A stretch of 64,000 bases of DNA from JAICJR01 sp963848495. GTDB taxonomy: Bacteria > Actinomycetota > Thermoleophilia > Solirubrobacterales > Thermoleophilaceae. The notes under the pieces were generated by a model that saw only the letters and a program-made list of their open reading frames with translations, was not told the origin of the DNA and did no database searches. Positions 40,751 to 49,512 of the stretch are shown one piece after another. The stretch is from contig CAWKDV010000004.1 in NCBI GenBank assembly GCA_963848495.1, positions 1,984,001-2,048,000 on the forward strand, written 5' to 3'. How positions within the stretch are numbered: position 1 is the first letter of the stretch; each line of letters starts with the position of its first letter. The translations under genes and the position numbers were made by a program.

Positions 40751-42730
40751 TCAGGCGGTGGGCGCCTCGGCCCGCGGCTTCTCCGAGAGCAGGTCGCGCG
40801 CCAGCCGGTTCAGCACGTGGGCGAACTGCTCCTGCTGCTCGGGCGTGCAGTCGGTGAGGCGCTCGGCTAGCCGCTCGCGGCGGAGCGTGACGAGGCGGTC
40901 GACCAGCTCCGTGCCCTCGGGCGTGGGCTCGTACCAGCCGTTCGTCGCCGCCACCAGCCCGCGCTCCTCGAGCGACTCGGCGGCTGAGCTCACGCGCTCG
41001 GGCTCCACGTCGATGGGGCGGGCGAGCTCGTCGACCGGCGGCCCGGCGCCCTCGTTGATGCGCGCGAGCGTCCAGGCCTCGAGCGGCGGCAGGTCGATGC
41101 CCGCCTCCTGCGCCAGGCGCTCGTAGAGGCGGCGGCGCACGTCGCGCCGCGCCAGCACGCTCAGCGCGCGTTCGATCTCCGCCACCGAGTCCGGGCTCCG
41201 CGGCGTGGCGAAGGTCTCCTGCGGGCCGGCCGCCCCCACGGTGTCGCGCAGCTCCTGGTCGGGCAGGGCGAGCGCGAGCGCGAAGCCGATCACCGCCACC
41301 CCGCCGGCCACCAGGAAGACGTCGCTCAACGCATTGGTGAAGGCGTGGACGTAGGCGTCGCGGGCGGCGGCCGGCAGGTGATGGAGCTGGGCGGGGCTCA
41401 GCCGCCCCTGCTGGCGGGTTGCGGCGCCGGCCGCGGCGCCGCTCAGCTCAGACGTCAGCCGGTTGGAGAAGATCGCGCCGAACGCCGCCGTGCCGATCGC
41501 CCCGCCGATCAGCCGGAAGAGAATGGCGCCGGAGGTGGCCACCCCAAGGTCCGGGTAGTCGACGGCGTTCTGCACGGCCAGCACCAGCACCTGCATCACC
41601 AGGCCGAGCCCGAGGCCCAGGATCAGCAACCGCCAGGAGGCGCTCAGCGTGCTGGTGCCGGCGCCCATCTTCGACATGAAGTAGAAGCCGATCGCCATCA
41701 GGGCCGTGCCGGCAATCGGGAACGGCCTGTAGCGCCCGATCCGGCTGATCACCTGGCCGGACCAGATCGAGGTGACCAGCAGGCCTGCGATCAGCGGCAG
41801 CGTGCGCAGGCCGGAGCCCGTGGGGCTTGCGCCGTTCACCGTCTGGAAGAAGAGCGGCAGGAAGACGCTCGAGCCGAACAGCGCGAAGCCGACGATCAGG
41901 CCGGTGGCGCCGGCAATCGTGAAGGTGCGGTTCTGGAACAGCCGCAACGGCAGCACGGGCTCCGCCGCCCGCCGCTCGACCAGGATGAACAGCACCCCGA
42001 GGACCACGCCGGCGCAGGCGGTGCCGATCAGATCGGCCGAGTCCCACGCCCAGGTGTTGCCGCCGAGGCTCGTGGCGAGCACGATGCAGCTCAGCGACGC
42101 GGCCAGCAGGCCGGCGCCGAGGTAGTCGATCTGCGGGCGCCCCCGCCGGCCGGTCGCGGGCAGCACGATCCCGAGCACCACGAGCGCGACGAGCCCCACA
42201 GGCAGGTTGATGTAGAAGATCCAGCGCCAGGAGAGGTTGTCGACGAAGAAGCCGCCGAGCAGCGGCCCGGCGATGCTCGACACGCCGAACACCGCGCCGA
42301 AGATGCCCATGTACTTGCCGCGCTCGCGGGGCGAGACGACATCGCCCACCAGCGCCTGGGTCAGCACGATCAGACCACCGCCGCCCAGTCCCTGCACCGC
42401 GCGGAACGCGATCAGCTCGCTCATGCTCTGAGCGGCGCCGCACAGCGCCGAGCCGGCCAAAAAGATCACGACAGCGACCTGGAGCACGCGCTTGCGCCCG
42501 TAGAGGTCGCCGAGCTTGCCGTAGACGGGGGTCACCGCCGTCTGCGCGAGCAGGTAGGCGCTGACCACCCACGACAGGTGCGCCAGGCCGCCGAGGTCGC
42601 CGACGATCGTCGGCAGCGCCGTGGAGACGATCGTCTGGTCGAGCGCCGCCAGCAGCATCACCAGCATCAGCCCGCTGAAGGTCACGAGGACCCTGCGCGG
42701 CTGAACGGCGGGCGGGGCGGCGGCGTTCAC
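40751..42730 (-). CDS. DHA2-type MFS efflux transporter with C-terminal MarR-like domain
   Basis: 659 residues from GTG 42730. The first ~515 residues are a 14-helix drug:H+ antiporter: motif A GKLGDLYGRKRVLQVAVV, LDQTIVSTALPTIV, motif C GIFGAVFGVSSIAGPLLGGF and WRWIFYINLPVG. An additional ~140-residue cytosolic tail reads as a MarR winged helix (DLPPLEAWTLARINEGAGPP, ESLEERGLVAATNGWYEPTP, FAHVLNRLARDLL). The last domain may regulate expression or sense substrate at the membrane. It lies 1 nt from both the VOC and GNAT genes. Confidence 0.9.
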   Translation of the reverse strand: MNAAAPPAVQPRRVLVTFSGLMLVMLLAALDQTIVSTALPTIVGDLGGLAHLSWVVSAYLLAQTAVTPVYGKLGDLYGRKRVLQVAVVIFLAGSALCGAAQSMSELIAFRAVQGLGGGGLIVLTQALVGDVVSPRERGKYMGIFGAVFGVSSIAGPLLGGFFVDNLSWRWIFYINLPVGLVALVVLGIVLPATGRRGRPQIDYLGAGLLAASLSCIVLATSLGGNTWAWDSADLIGTACAGVVLGVLFILVERRAAEPVLPLRLFQNRTFTIAGATGLIVGFALFGSSVFLPLFFQTVNGASPTGSGLRTLPLIAGLLVTSIWSGQVISRIGRYRPFPIAGTALMAIGFYFMSKMGAGTSTLSASWRLLILGLGLGLVMQVLVLAVQNAVDYPDLGVATSGAILFRLIGGAIGTAAFGAIFSNRLTSELSGAAAGAATRQQGRLSPAQLHHLPAAARDAYVHAFTNALSDVFLVAGGVAVIGFALALALPDQELRDTVGAAGPQETFATPRSPDSVAEIERALSVLARRDVRRRLYERLAQEAGIDLPPLEAWTLARINEGAGPPVDELARPIDVEPERVSSAAESLEERGLVAATNGWYEPTPEGTELVDRLVTLRRERLAERLTDCTPEQQEQFAHVLNRLARDLLSEKPRAEAPTA

Positions 42731-42731
42731 T

Positions 42732-43091
42732 TCATTCGCGCGGCTTGTAGCGGTGGTGCAGCATCAGCGCGTTCCCGTCGGGGTCCTCGAACAGCGCCAT
42801 GTGGCAGACGCTGGTGTCGAACGTGTCGCCCTCGAATGCGATCCCCTTGGCCTCGAGCCCGGCGCGCGCGCCGGCCACGTCGTCGACGTGCAGCGCGAGC
42901 ACCGCGTTCTTCTGCGGCGAGAACTCGCGGCCCTGCTGCGCCGGCTCCCAGATCCCGAAGCAGGTGTCGCCCACCCAGAACTCGAAGCGGGCCTTGTCGT
43001 CCGGCCGCAGCCCCAGTGTGTCGATGTAGAACGTCCGCGACCGCTCGGAGTCGGTCGACGGGACGCCTACGAAATCGAGCTTGGTGATCAT
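42732..43091 (-). CDS. VOC family protein
   Basis: 119 residues from ATG 43091, with an excellent ribosome site GGAGGA. One glyoxalase-fold module: ITKLDFVGVPSTDSERSRTF, YIDTLGLRPDDKARFEFWVG, VLALHVDDVAGARAGLEAKG and MALFEDPDGNALMLHHRYKP. The terminal E-D-P-D-G-N motif is that of metal-binding members. It is the first gene of the VOC-MFS-GNAT operon, whose content fits resistance to or modification of a small toxic molecule. Confidence 0.9.
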   Translation of the reverse strand: MITKLDFVGVPSTDSERSRTFYIDTLGLRPDDKARFEFWVGDTCFGIWEPAQQGREFSPQKNAVLALHVDDVAGARAGLEAKGIAFEGDTFDTSVCHMALFEDPDGNALMLHHRYKPRE

Positions 43092-43136
43092 GGCTCCTCC
43101 GGGTCGAGCTGATGGACCGGAGGATTGTGGCACCGC

Positions 43137-43784
43137 TCAGTTCACTGGGGTGAGCACGCCCAGATGCAGCTGATCCTCCGCGGCGAGCACGGCGGCTGAG
43201 GCCTCCCGACGCGACCTCACGCCGAGGCGGCGGAACGCGGACGAGAGGTGCGTCTTCACCGTGCTCTCCGCGAGATAGAGCCGCTCCGCGATCTGGGCGT
43301 TGGTGAAGCCCGCCACCACAAGCGCCAGGATCTGCCGCTCCCGGTGTGAGAGCGCCGGCGCCTCCACGATCTCGCGCATCGGCCGCGGAAGCGAGACCTG
43401 CCCGAGCGACACCGAGCGCACCGCGGCGGGCAGCACGTCGTCCATCTCCTCCTCGAGGACGATCGCATCGGCGCCGGCCGCTAGCAGGCTGCGGGTCTCG
43501 CCCTGAGCTGACTCCGGCACCACCACGACGATTCCGGCGTCGGGCGAGCGCCGCCGCGACTTCTGGATCGCGGCGGCGAGATCTGGGCCGCTCTCGACGA
43601 TCAGCACGAGGTCCGTGTCGAGCTCGACCCGCTCGGCCGCGGCCGCCCCGGCGCCCAAATGGCGCGCCGCGATCTGTGGGCCGTCGTGCTCGAGCAGCTC
43701 CACCGCGCGCCAGGCGGTGTCCCCGTCAGGGGCGATCGCGGCGAGCGTCAGCGCCTCATCCGGCGAGCTGTCCCCCACGCCCAT
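43137..43784 (-). CDS. LuxR-type regulator with degenerate receiver
   Basis: 215 residues from ATG 43784. The C-terminal LuxR HTH (~140-205) is complete: LSHRERQILALVVAGFTNAQ, IAERLYLAESTVKTHLSSAF. The N-terminal region (~1-125) has receiver-like alternation (DTDLVLIVESGPDLAAAIQK, AGIVVVVPESAQGETRSLLA, AGADAIVLEEEMDDVLPAAV), but the strand-3 Asp is not evident (LIVESG). It may be a phosphorylation-independent regulator. It stands beside the leftward sugar-modification arm of the exopolysaccharide locus. Confidence 0.85.
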   Translation of the reverse strand: MGVGDSSPDEALTLAAIAPDGDTAWRAVELLEHDGPQIAARHLGAGAAAAERVELDTDLVLIVESGPDLAAAIQKSRRRSPDAGIVVVVPESAQGETRSLLAAGADAIVLEEEMDDVLPAAVRSVSLGQVSLPRPMREIVEAPALSHRERQILALVVAGFTNAQIAERLYLAESTVKTHLSSAFRRLGVRSRREASAAVLAAEDQLHLGVLTPVN

Positions 43785-43814
43785 GCAGTAGATACGGACG
43801 GCGGCCCGCAGCGC

Positions 43815-44297
43815 TTACGGCGCCCGGCCCTTCTGCACGGCCGGGTTGCCGACCACCAGGGCGCCAGCCGGCACGTCGCGGGTCACCACGGCGCCGGCCC
43901 CCACGAAAGCGTGTGGGCCGATCGTCACACCGCAGACCACGGTGGCATTCGCTCCGATCGTCGCGCCTCGCCGCACCAGCGTGGGCAGGAAGTCGTCGTG
44001 GGACCGGCCGCTGCCCGCGCGCGGGACGAGGTCGTTGGTGAACACGGCGCCGGGTCCGAGGAAGACGTAGTCCTCTATCACCACGCGGTCCCAGATCAGC
44101 ACACCGTTCTTCACTGTCACACCGTCGCCGACCCAGGCGCCGCTCTCGATGAACGAGTGCTCGCAGATGTTGCAGCCGGCGCCCACGTGCGCGCCCTCCA
44201 TCACGTGCGCGAAGGGCCAGATCCGCGTTCCGGCACCAATGTCGTCGCTCTCGCAGAGCGCGAGCGGGTGGGCCTGGACGTCGGCGCAGGTCGTCAT
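43815..44297 (-). CDS. Hexapeptide-repeat sugar N-acetyltransferase (WbpD/WlbB-like)
   Basis: 160 residues. Left-handed beta-helix with turns such as DDIGAGTRIWPFAHVMEGAH, VGAGCNICEHSFIESGAWVG, DGVTVKNGVLIWDRVVIEDY and a C-terminal ATIGANATVVCGVTIGPHAF with GAVVTRDVPAGALVVGNPA. This closely follows acetyl-CoA-dependent acetyltransferases that acetylate 3-amino or 4-amino NDP-sugars. A Gfo/Idh dehydrogenase and DegT aminotransferase in the same locus give the rest of a WbpB-WbpE-WbpD-like route. Its ATG overlaps the methyltransferase stop (ATGA). Confidence 0.88.
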   Translation of the reverse strand: MTTCADVQAHPLALCESDDIGAGTRIWPFAHVMEGAHVGAGCNICEHSFIESGAWVGDGVTVKNGVLIWDRVVIEDYVFLGPGAVFTNDLVPRAGSGRSHDDFLPTLVRRGATIGANATVVCGVTIGPHAFVGAGAVVTRDVPAGALVVGNPAVQKGRAP

Positions 44298-45103
44298 CGC
44301 CTCAGCACGATCCCGAACATCGCCCGTCCGTCGTCCGCGCGCGCGACCATCGACTCGGCCTCGGGGTGCGCCCGCGCGAACCGACCGAAGGCCGTGTTGC
44401 GGTCCACGTCGTCGGCGATCAGCAGGCCGCTTCGCATCGAGTCCCAGGCGCGCGTCAGCTCGAAGCGCAGGTTGCCCTCGGTGTGGCTGCTGTCATGCAG
44501 GAAGAGGCCGACGTCGCCCAGCTCCGCGAGCACGCCAGGCAGCATGCGCCGGCTCGTGCCGCTTACGTAGCTCCAGCGGCCGCGCAACTCGTCCGGCACC
44601 GCGGCGCCGATTTGAGCGCTCAGGCGTTCGTCGAGCGCGGGGATGTCGATGCTCCAGAGGCCACCCCCGCCGGTTCGCTCGAGCGCCTCGAGGATCACGC
44701 GCGAGCTGATCCCGCGGGCTACCCCGGTTTCGACCACGGTGCGCGGCCGCATGTGCAGCGTGGCGCACCAGACGGCGCGGGCGAGCGCCGGATCGGCGTC
44801 GTCCCAGCCGCCGTAGCTTGCCCGCCCGAGCGCGAGCCCGCTCGCCTCGAGGCGGGCGGCGACGTCCCGCCACAGCCGCGAGAAGTCGCATGCCGCGGGG
44901 CAGGGCCAGGGCGCACCCAGCCACTCGTGCAGCTGCCGCTCCCAGTCTGGCTCGGCCGCGTAGCCGTAGCGGGCCGGAGCGGCGCGCACCAGCCGCTTCG
45001 TGCGGACCAGGGCCCGGTCGAAGCCGTCGGCGGGCTCGCGCACCGTCAGGCGGGCCGCACCGGCCGCCCAGCGTAGTCGGCTGGCCAGGGCCGAGCCGCT
45101 CAT
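44294..45103 (-). CDS. Class I SAM-dependent methyltransferase
   Basis: 269 residues from ATG 45103, overlapping the stop of the FAD-enzyme gene (ATGA). SAM-binding pattern: HMRPRTVVETGVARGISSRV near residue 120, WSIDIPALDERL, and FLHDSSHTEGNLRFELTRAW with LLIADDVDRNTAFGRF near the end, the Methyltransf_24 type found in sugar and cephalosporin hydroxylase families. It probably methylates a sugar of the exopolysaccharide, given its neighbours. The N-terminal ~90 residues have no recognisable domain. Confidence 0.85.
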   Translation of the reverse strand: MSGSALASRLRWAAGAARLTVREPADGFDRALVRTKRLVRAAPARYGYAAEPDWERQLHEWLGAPWPCPAACDFSRLWRDVAARLEASGLALGRASYGGWDDADPALARAVWCATLHMRPRTVVETGVARGISSRVILEALERTGGGGLWSIDIPALDERLSAQIGAAVPDELRGRWSYVSGTSRRMLPGVLAELGDVGLFLHDSSHTEGNLRFELTRAWDSMRSGLLIADDVDRNTAFGRFARAHPEAESMVARADDGRAMFGIVLRR

Positions 45104-46311
45104 CCGACCGCGAAGGCGCGCTGGAGCGCCGCGCCCACCCGCGAGGCTGCGTACCACGAGCCCGAGATGAAGCGCATGATCGGGCCGAAGCTCCAGGCCG
45201 CGGGCGCGCCCATGAAGTGCAGGCCGGGCACACTCGACTCGAGTCCCCAGCGCAGCAGCGGATAGCCGTTGACGCGCCGGATGCCGTCCACCAGCTCGGG
45301 CGAGAGGAAGTCATAGCCGGCCACGTCAACGCGGTAGCCGGTGCCGAGCAGCACGTGGTCGGCCTGCCGCTCGCTGCCGTCATCGAGGCGGAGCCGGACG
45401 CCGCCATCGCGCTCGCGCGCCTCGAGCACGCTGCGGCCGACGGTGAGCGGCACATCGGCCAGCCGCGGCACGAGCCAGCGCGCGCCCGCGGGCCGGATCG
45501 CCCGGTAAGCGAGTGGAGACTGGACGCGCCGCGGCAGCCGGGTGAACATGTCGGGCACGGCGACGAGCCTGCTCAGCCCGGCCGGCCCGACGTCGGTCTG
45601 GGCGTAGAGCAGCGGCTTGGCGCGACCGAGGCGGCGCTGGATCGTGCCGCCACGCAGCCAGTTGAGCTTCGGCGCGCGCGCGATCACCTCGACGCAGGCG
45701 CCCGACTCGTGCATCAGCGCCGCGGACTCGAGCGCGCTCTGGCCGCCGCCCACCACCACGACGACCCTGCCCGCGAAGCGGCTCAGGTCGCGGTGGTCGG
45801 ACGAGTGCGAGACGAGCTCGCGTGGGAGGTCGCGGAACAGCGGCGGGCGCCAGGCAAACGACTCGATGCCAGCGGCCACGATCACACGCCGCGCCGAGGT
45901 CGCCTCGCCGTCCTCGAGCAGCACCCTGAAGCCGTCCCCCTCGCGGTCGATCCAGCTCACCCGCCGACAGTCCACGTCCGGCACCGCCGACGCCTGGAAC
46001 CAGTCCGCGTACTCGAGGAAGCCGTCGAGCGGCACCGGGTTCCTGAAGCGACGACCGCAGAGGTCGCCGTATGCCTCAAGCGTGAGGTTGCCGCCGGGGA
46101 AGCCGATGAAGCAGGCGTCCCAGGTCGAGCGCAGCAGCATGCCTTTCGGCATTGACTTCCAGAACGACATCGGCTCGCCGAACACGCGCGTCTTGATGCC
46201 GGGCAGATGGGCCGCCGCCGACAGCCCATAGGGGCCGGCGCCGACGACCGCCACCTCGCAGGACGTCCCCCTCTGCGACTGCGGGGGCGGAGCGGTCATC
46301 ACCCTTGCCAT
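45100..46311 (-). CDS. FAD/NAD(P)-binding monooxygenase-like protein
   Basis: 403 residues from ATG 46311 (or ATG 46299). Two nucleotide-binding motifs: CEVAVVGAGPYGLSAAAHLP (FAD) and GRVVVVVGGGQSALESAALM (NADPH). GMLLRSTWDACFIGFPGGNL and VLLGTGYRVDVAGYDFLSPE resemble lysine/ornithine N-monooxygenases and related flavoproteins. Here it is the first gene of the leftward arm with a methyltransferase and acetyltransferase, so oxidation of an amino-sugar or lipid-linked intermediate is possible. It diverges from the sugar-transferase gene across 73 nt. Confidence 0.85.
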   Translation of the reverse strand: MARVMTAPPPQSQRGTSCEVAVVGAGPYGLSAAAHLPGIKTRVFGEPMSFWKSMPKGMLLRSTWDACFIGFPGGNLTLEAYGDLCGRRFRNPVPLDGFLEYADWFQASAVPDVDCRRVSWIDREGDGFRVLLEDGEATSARRVIVAAGIESFAWRPPLFRDLPRELVSHSSDHRDLSRFAGRVVVVVGGGQSALESAALMHESGACVEVIARAPKLNWLRGGTIQRRLGRAKPLLYAQTDVGPAGLSRLVAVPDMFTRLPRRVQSPLAYRAIRPAGARWLVPRLADVPLTVGRSVLEARERDGGVRLRLDDGSERQADHVLLGTGYRVDVAGYDFLSPELVDGIRRVNGYPLLRWGLESSVPGLHFMGAPAAWSFGPIMRFISGSWYAASRVGAALQRAFAVG

Positions 46312-46384
46312 CGCTCTAGATACGGAGCGGGGCAGCGATTACTTACCGAAAGTTCTCGGGCGGCCGGCGCGTATCTCAACTACC

Positions 46385-47866
46385 GTGGCCCTTCCCGATC
46401 CGGCACCAACCGTCGCTGTTCCGCACCGCGTGGTCTCCGCGCCCCAGCCGTCGGACGCTCGCGCCCTGCCGCCCGCAGCGGTCGCCAACGAGCCGCGCCG
46501 CTCGAGCGACGCTTCGCTGCGGCGCGCGCTGCTCGCGGCAGACCTCGCCGCGCTGGTGCTGGCGGCGTCCGCGGCCTTGACGATGGGCTCGCCGGCGGGC
46601 GGCCTGCGGCAGCTGCTCGCGGCGCTCGCGTTCCTGCCGCTGATGGCCCTACTCGCCAAGCTCTACGGCCTCTACGACGCCAGCGCCAAGCGCATCAGCC
46701 ACTCGACGATCGACGACATCCCGGACGTGTTCCACGTCGTGCTGATCGGGACGCTGGGACTGTGGGGCTATCTCAAGCTGCTCGACGAGCGGCTCGCGTT
46801 CCGAGAGGCCGCGCTCTTCCTGCTCGCCGGTGTGTGCACGACGCTGGCCGCGCGCGCGTCGGTGCGTCTGCTCGCGCGGCGCGTGGGAGCGCCCGAGCGG
46901 GTGCTGCTCGTCGGCGACGGCGACGGGGCGTCGCTGCTCGCCCGCAAGGTCAGCGCCGGCACGCGCTACCGCGGCACGCTGGTGGGCTACCTGTCGGAGA
47001 ACGGCGGCATTCCGGACGCTGGCGTGCCGCAGCTCGGCTCCTGCCGCGACCTCGCGGCGGTCTGCCGCGCGCGCGGAATCGACCGGGTGCTGGTGGCGTC
47101 GCCCACGCTCGGCTGCGACGACCTCACGGACCTCGTGCGACAGGCGATCAGCGCCGACGTGAAGGTCAGCCTGCTCCCCTCGATGGCCGACGTGCTCGGC
47201 CCGGCCGCGCAGCTCGACGAGCTCGGCGGCGTGATGCTGCTCGGCGTTAACCCGGCTCGGTTCACGCGCTCGTCGTACGTGCTCAAGCGGACGCTCGACC
47301 TGACGGTGTCTGTGGCCGGGCTCGCCGTGGCGCTGCCACTGCTCCCGTTCGTGGCAGCCGCGATCAAGCTCGACTCGTCCGGGCCCGTCTTCCACGTACA
47401 GGAGCGGATGGGCCGGCGCGGCAGGCGCTTCCGCCTCTACAAGCTGCGCACGATGGTGGCCGACGCCGAGCAGCGCGTCGACGGGCTGCGCGCGCAGAGC
47501 CGTCACGCCGCCTGGCTGCTGCTCGACCGCGATCCCCGCATCACCCGCGTTGGCCGCTTCCTGCGCTCCACCAGCATCGACGAGCTGCCGCAGCTGTGGA
47601 ACGTCGTGCGCGGCGAGATGAGCCTCGTGGGGCCGCGCCCCATGCCGCCTGACGTGGACCGCCACATCAACGGCTGGGGCCGGCTGCGACTCGACATCGC
47701 GCCGGGCATCACCGGCCTCTGGCAGGTGCTCGGGCGCGCCTCGATCCCGTTCGAGGAGATGCTCAAGCTCGACTATGTCTACGTGACCAACTGGAGCGTC
47801 TGGGAGGACGTGCGCCTGATGCTGCGCACGATCTTCGCGGTGCTCAGCATGAAGGGGGCGAACTAG
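46385..47866 (+). CDS. Polyprenyl-phosphate sugar-1-phosphate transferase (WcaJ/WbaP-like)
   Basis: 493 residues from GTG 46385. Initiates repeat-unit synthesis by moving a sugar-1-phosphate to undecaprenyl phosphate. N-terminal helices (~38-130) are followed by a CoA-binding-like domain (RVLLVGDGDGASLLARKVSA), and the C-terminal catalytic domain has FHVQERMGRRGRRFRLYKLR, TSIDELPQLWNVVRGEMSLV, GPRPMPPD and ITGLWQVLGRASIPFEEMLK. Length and domain order match WcaJ-type enzymes. It is the first gene of the rightward arm; the tyrosine kinase gene starts on the base after its stop codon. Confidence 0.93.
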   Translation: MALPDPAPTVAVPHRVVSAPQPSDARALPPAAVANEPRRSSDASLRRALLAADLAALVLAASAALTMGSPAGGLRQLLAALAFLPLMALLAKLYGLYDASAKRISHSTIDDIPDVFHVVLIGTLGLWGYLKLLDERLAFREAALFLLAGVCTTLAARASVRLLARRVGAPERVLLVGDGDGASLLARKVSAGTRYRGTLVGYLSENGGIPDAGVPQLGSCRDLAAVCRARGIDRVLVASPTLGCDDLTDLVRQAISADVKVSLLPSMADVLGPAAQLDELGGVMLLGVNPARFTRSSYVLKRTLDLTVSVAGLAVALPLLPFVAAAIKLDSSGPVFHVQERMGRRGRRFRLYKLRTMVADAEQRVDGLRAQSRHAAWLLLDRDPRITRVGRFLRSTSIDELPQLWNVVRGEMSLVGPRPMPPDVDRHINGWGRLRLDIAPGITGLWQVLGRASIPFEEMLKLDYVYVTNWSVWEDVRLMLRTIFAVLSMKGAN

Positions 47867-49498
47867 TTGTCAAGGCGGGCGTCTCAGCGCAACCCCGTTC
47901 TGCGACCGGCTGAGACTGCCGAGCCGCCGCCCGAGCGCGAGTGGTCGAAGGTGCTCGCGCGGCGCTGGAAGCTGGTGGTGGTGGCCGTCGCCGCGGCCGT
48001 GCTGGCCGCACTCGCGCTGACGCTCACCGCGCCGCGCCGCTACGACGCGAGCGCCACCGTGCAGGTCGAGCCCGGCAGCTCGCTGGTGGGCGGCTCGGTG
48101 CGCTCGGACGATCTCGCCTACCTGGACCGCCTGATCAACACCTACGCCACGCTCGCCGCCGGCTCGCCGGCGCGCGAGCGCGTGACGCGCGACCTTCACC
48201 TGCGGCACCGGCCCGGCCTCTCGGTCACCGAGGTGGCCAACACCAACCTGATGAAGATCGGGGCGACCGCGGACAGCCCGCGCAACGCCGCCAGGGCGGC
48301 CAACGACGCCGCCTCGGTGCTGATCGCCGAGGTGAAGAGCTACTCGGGGAGGGTGGCCCAGGAGATGTACGCCGGCCTCGACAGCCGGGCGGGCCAGCTC
48401 GAGTCTCAGCTCGGGCAGGCGCAGGCGCGGCTCCAGACCCTTAGGACGGCGAGCACGGCGGCCACGTCGCCCGAGGCGCTCAAGCTCCAGCAGCAGATAA
48501 ACGACCAGCGCGACAGCCTGACGGCTCTCCGCAACGACTACGAGGCGTCGCAGTCCGCCCAGCGCTCGCGCGCCAACGCCCTGTCGGTGATCACGCCCGC
48601 CACGCCGTCGCCGAAGCCCGCCAACCGCAAGCTGGCCCTGGTGCTGCCCGTGGGTGTGCTGCTCGGCGTGCTCGCCGGAGCCGGCCTTGTGCTCGTGGCG
48701 GAGAGCCTGTCGCGCAGGTCGCGCACCCGGGAGGAGGTCGAGGCATACCTCGACGCGCCGGTGCTCGCCTCGGTGCCCGCGGTCCAGCGCGTGTCGCGCG
48801 CGACGCTCTTCAACGGACACTCGCCGGCGGAGGAGGCGTTCCGGCGCCTGCGCACCAACCTGCTGCTTCAGCCGGGCGGCAAGCCGCGCAACGTGCTGGT
48901 CACGAGCTCGACTCCCGGAGAGGGCAAGTCGACCGTGGTGGCGAACCTCGCCCGCACGCTCGCCCAGGCCGGGCGGCGCACGGTGGCCGTCGACGCGGAC
49001 CTCTGGGCGCCGGCGCTGCACCGCTTCTTCGGCACCGGCAACGAGAGCGGGTTGTGCGACCTGCTCGCCACCGCGCGCGGCGAGGCCGCGCCGCCGGTGC
49101 TCGAGTTCTGCCTGCCGACCTCGATCCCGGGCCTGTCGCTGCTGCCGGCCGGGGGCCCCGCGGATGACCCGGCGACGCTCCTGGCGTCTACCCGGGCGCA
49201 GCGGCTGTTCGCCAAGCTGGCCGCCGAGTTCGACTTCGTGCTGGTGGACTCGCCGGCGGTGCTGGCCGTCACCGACCCGCTCGTGCTGACGAAGAGCGTG
49301 GAGGGAGTGCTGTTCGTGGTGGGCGCCGACACCGACCCAGGCGTGCTGAAGGCCGCCTACTCGGAGCTGACGCGGATCGACGCGACGCCGCTCGGGATCG
49401 TGCTGAACGGCGGCCCGGACCAGAGTCTCCACGGCTACGGCGACCGCTACCGCCAGCCGGCGCGCCCCCTTGAGCCTGACTTCGCCGACGTGACCTGA
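47867..49498 (+). CDS. Wzz-type chain-length protein fused to BY-kinase
   Basis: 543 residues from TTG 47867. The Wzz-like N-terminal domain has two membrane helices (~35-55 and ~255-275) with a coiled periplasmic part (GLDSRAGQLESQLGQAQARL). The cytosolic BY-kinase domain has Walker A TSSTPGEGKSTVVANLARTL (~347-357), Walker A' VDADLWAP and Walker B FDFVLVDSPAV. The usual C-terminal Tyr cluster is thin: only GYGDRYRQ. It controls polymer length and export with the flippase/polymerase. It begins immediately after the sugar-transferase stop. Confidence 0.9.
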   Translation: MSRRASQRNPVLRPAETAEPPPEREWSKVLARRWKLVVVAVAAAVLAALALTLTAPRRYDASATVQVEPGSSLVGGSVRSDDLAYLDRLINTYATLAAGSPARERVTRDLHLRHRPGLSVTEVANTNLMKIGATADSPRNAARAANDAASVLIAEVKSYSGRVAQEMYAGLDSRAGQLESQLGQAQARLQTLRTASTAATSPEALKLQQQINDQRDSLTALRNDYEASQSAQRSRANALSVITPATPSPKPANRKLALVLPVGVLLGVLAGAGLVLVAESLSRRSRTREEVEAYLDAPVLASVPAVQRVSRATLFNGHSPAEEAFRRLRTNLLLQPGGKPRNVLVTSSTPGEGKSTVVANLARTLAQAGRRTVAVDADLWAPALHRFFGTGNESGLCDLLATARGEAAPPVLEFCLPTSIPGLSLLPAGGPADDPATLLASTRAQRLFAKLAAEFDFVLVDSPAVLAVTDPLVLTKSVEGVLFVVGADTDPGVLKAAYSELTRIDATPLGIVLNGGPDQSLHGYGDRYRQPARPLEPDFADVT

Positions 49499-49512
49499 GG
49501 AGATGGACCTCG

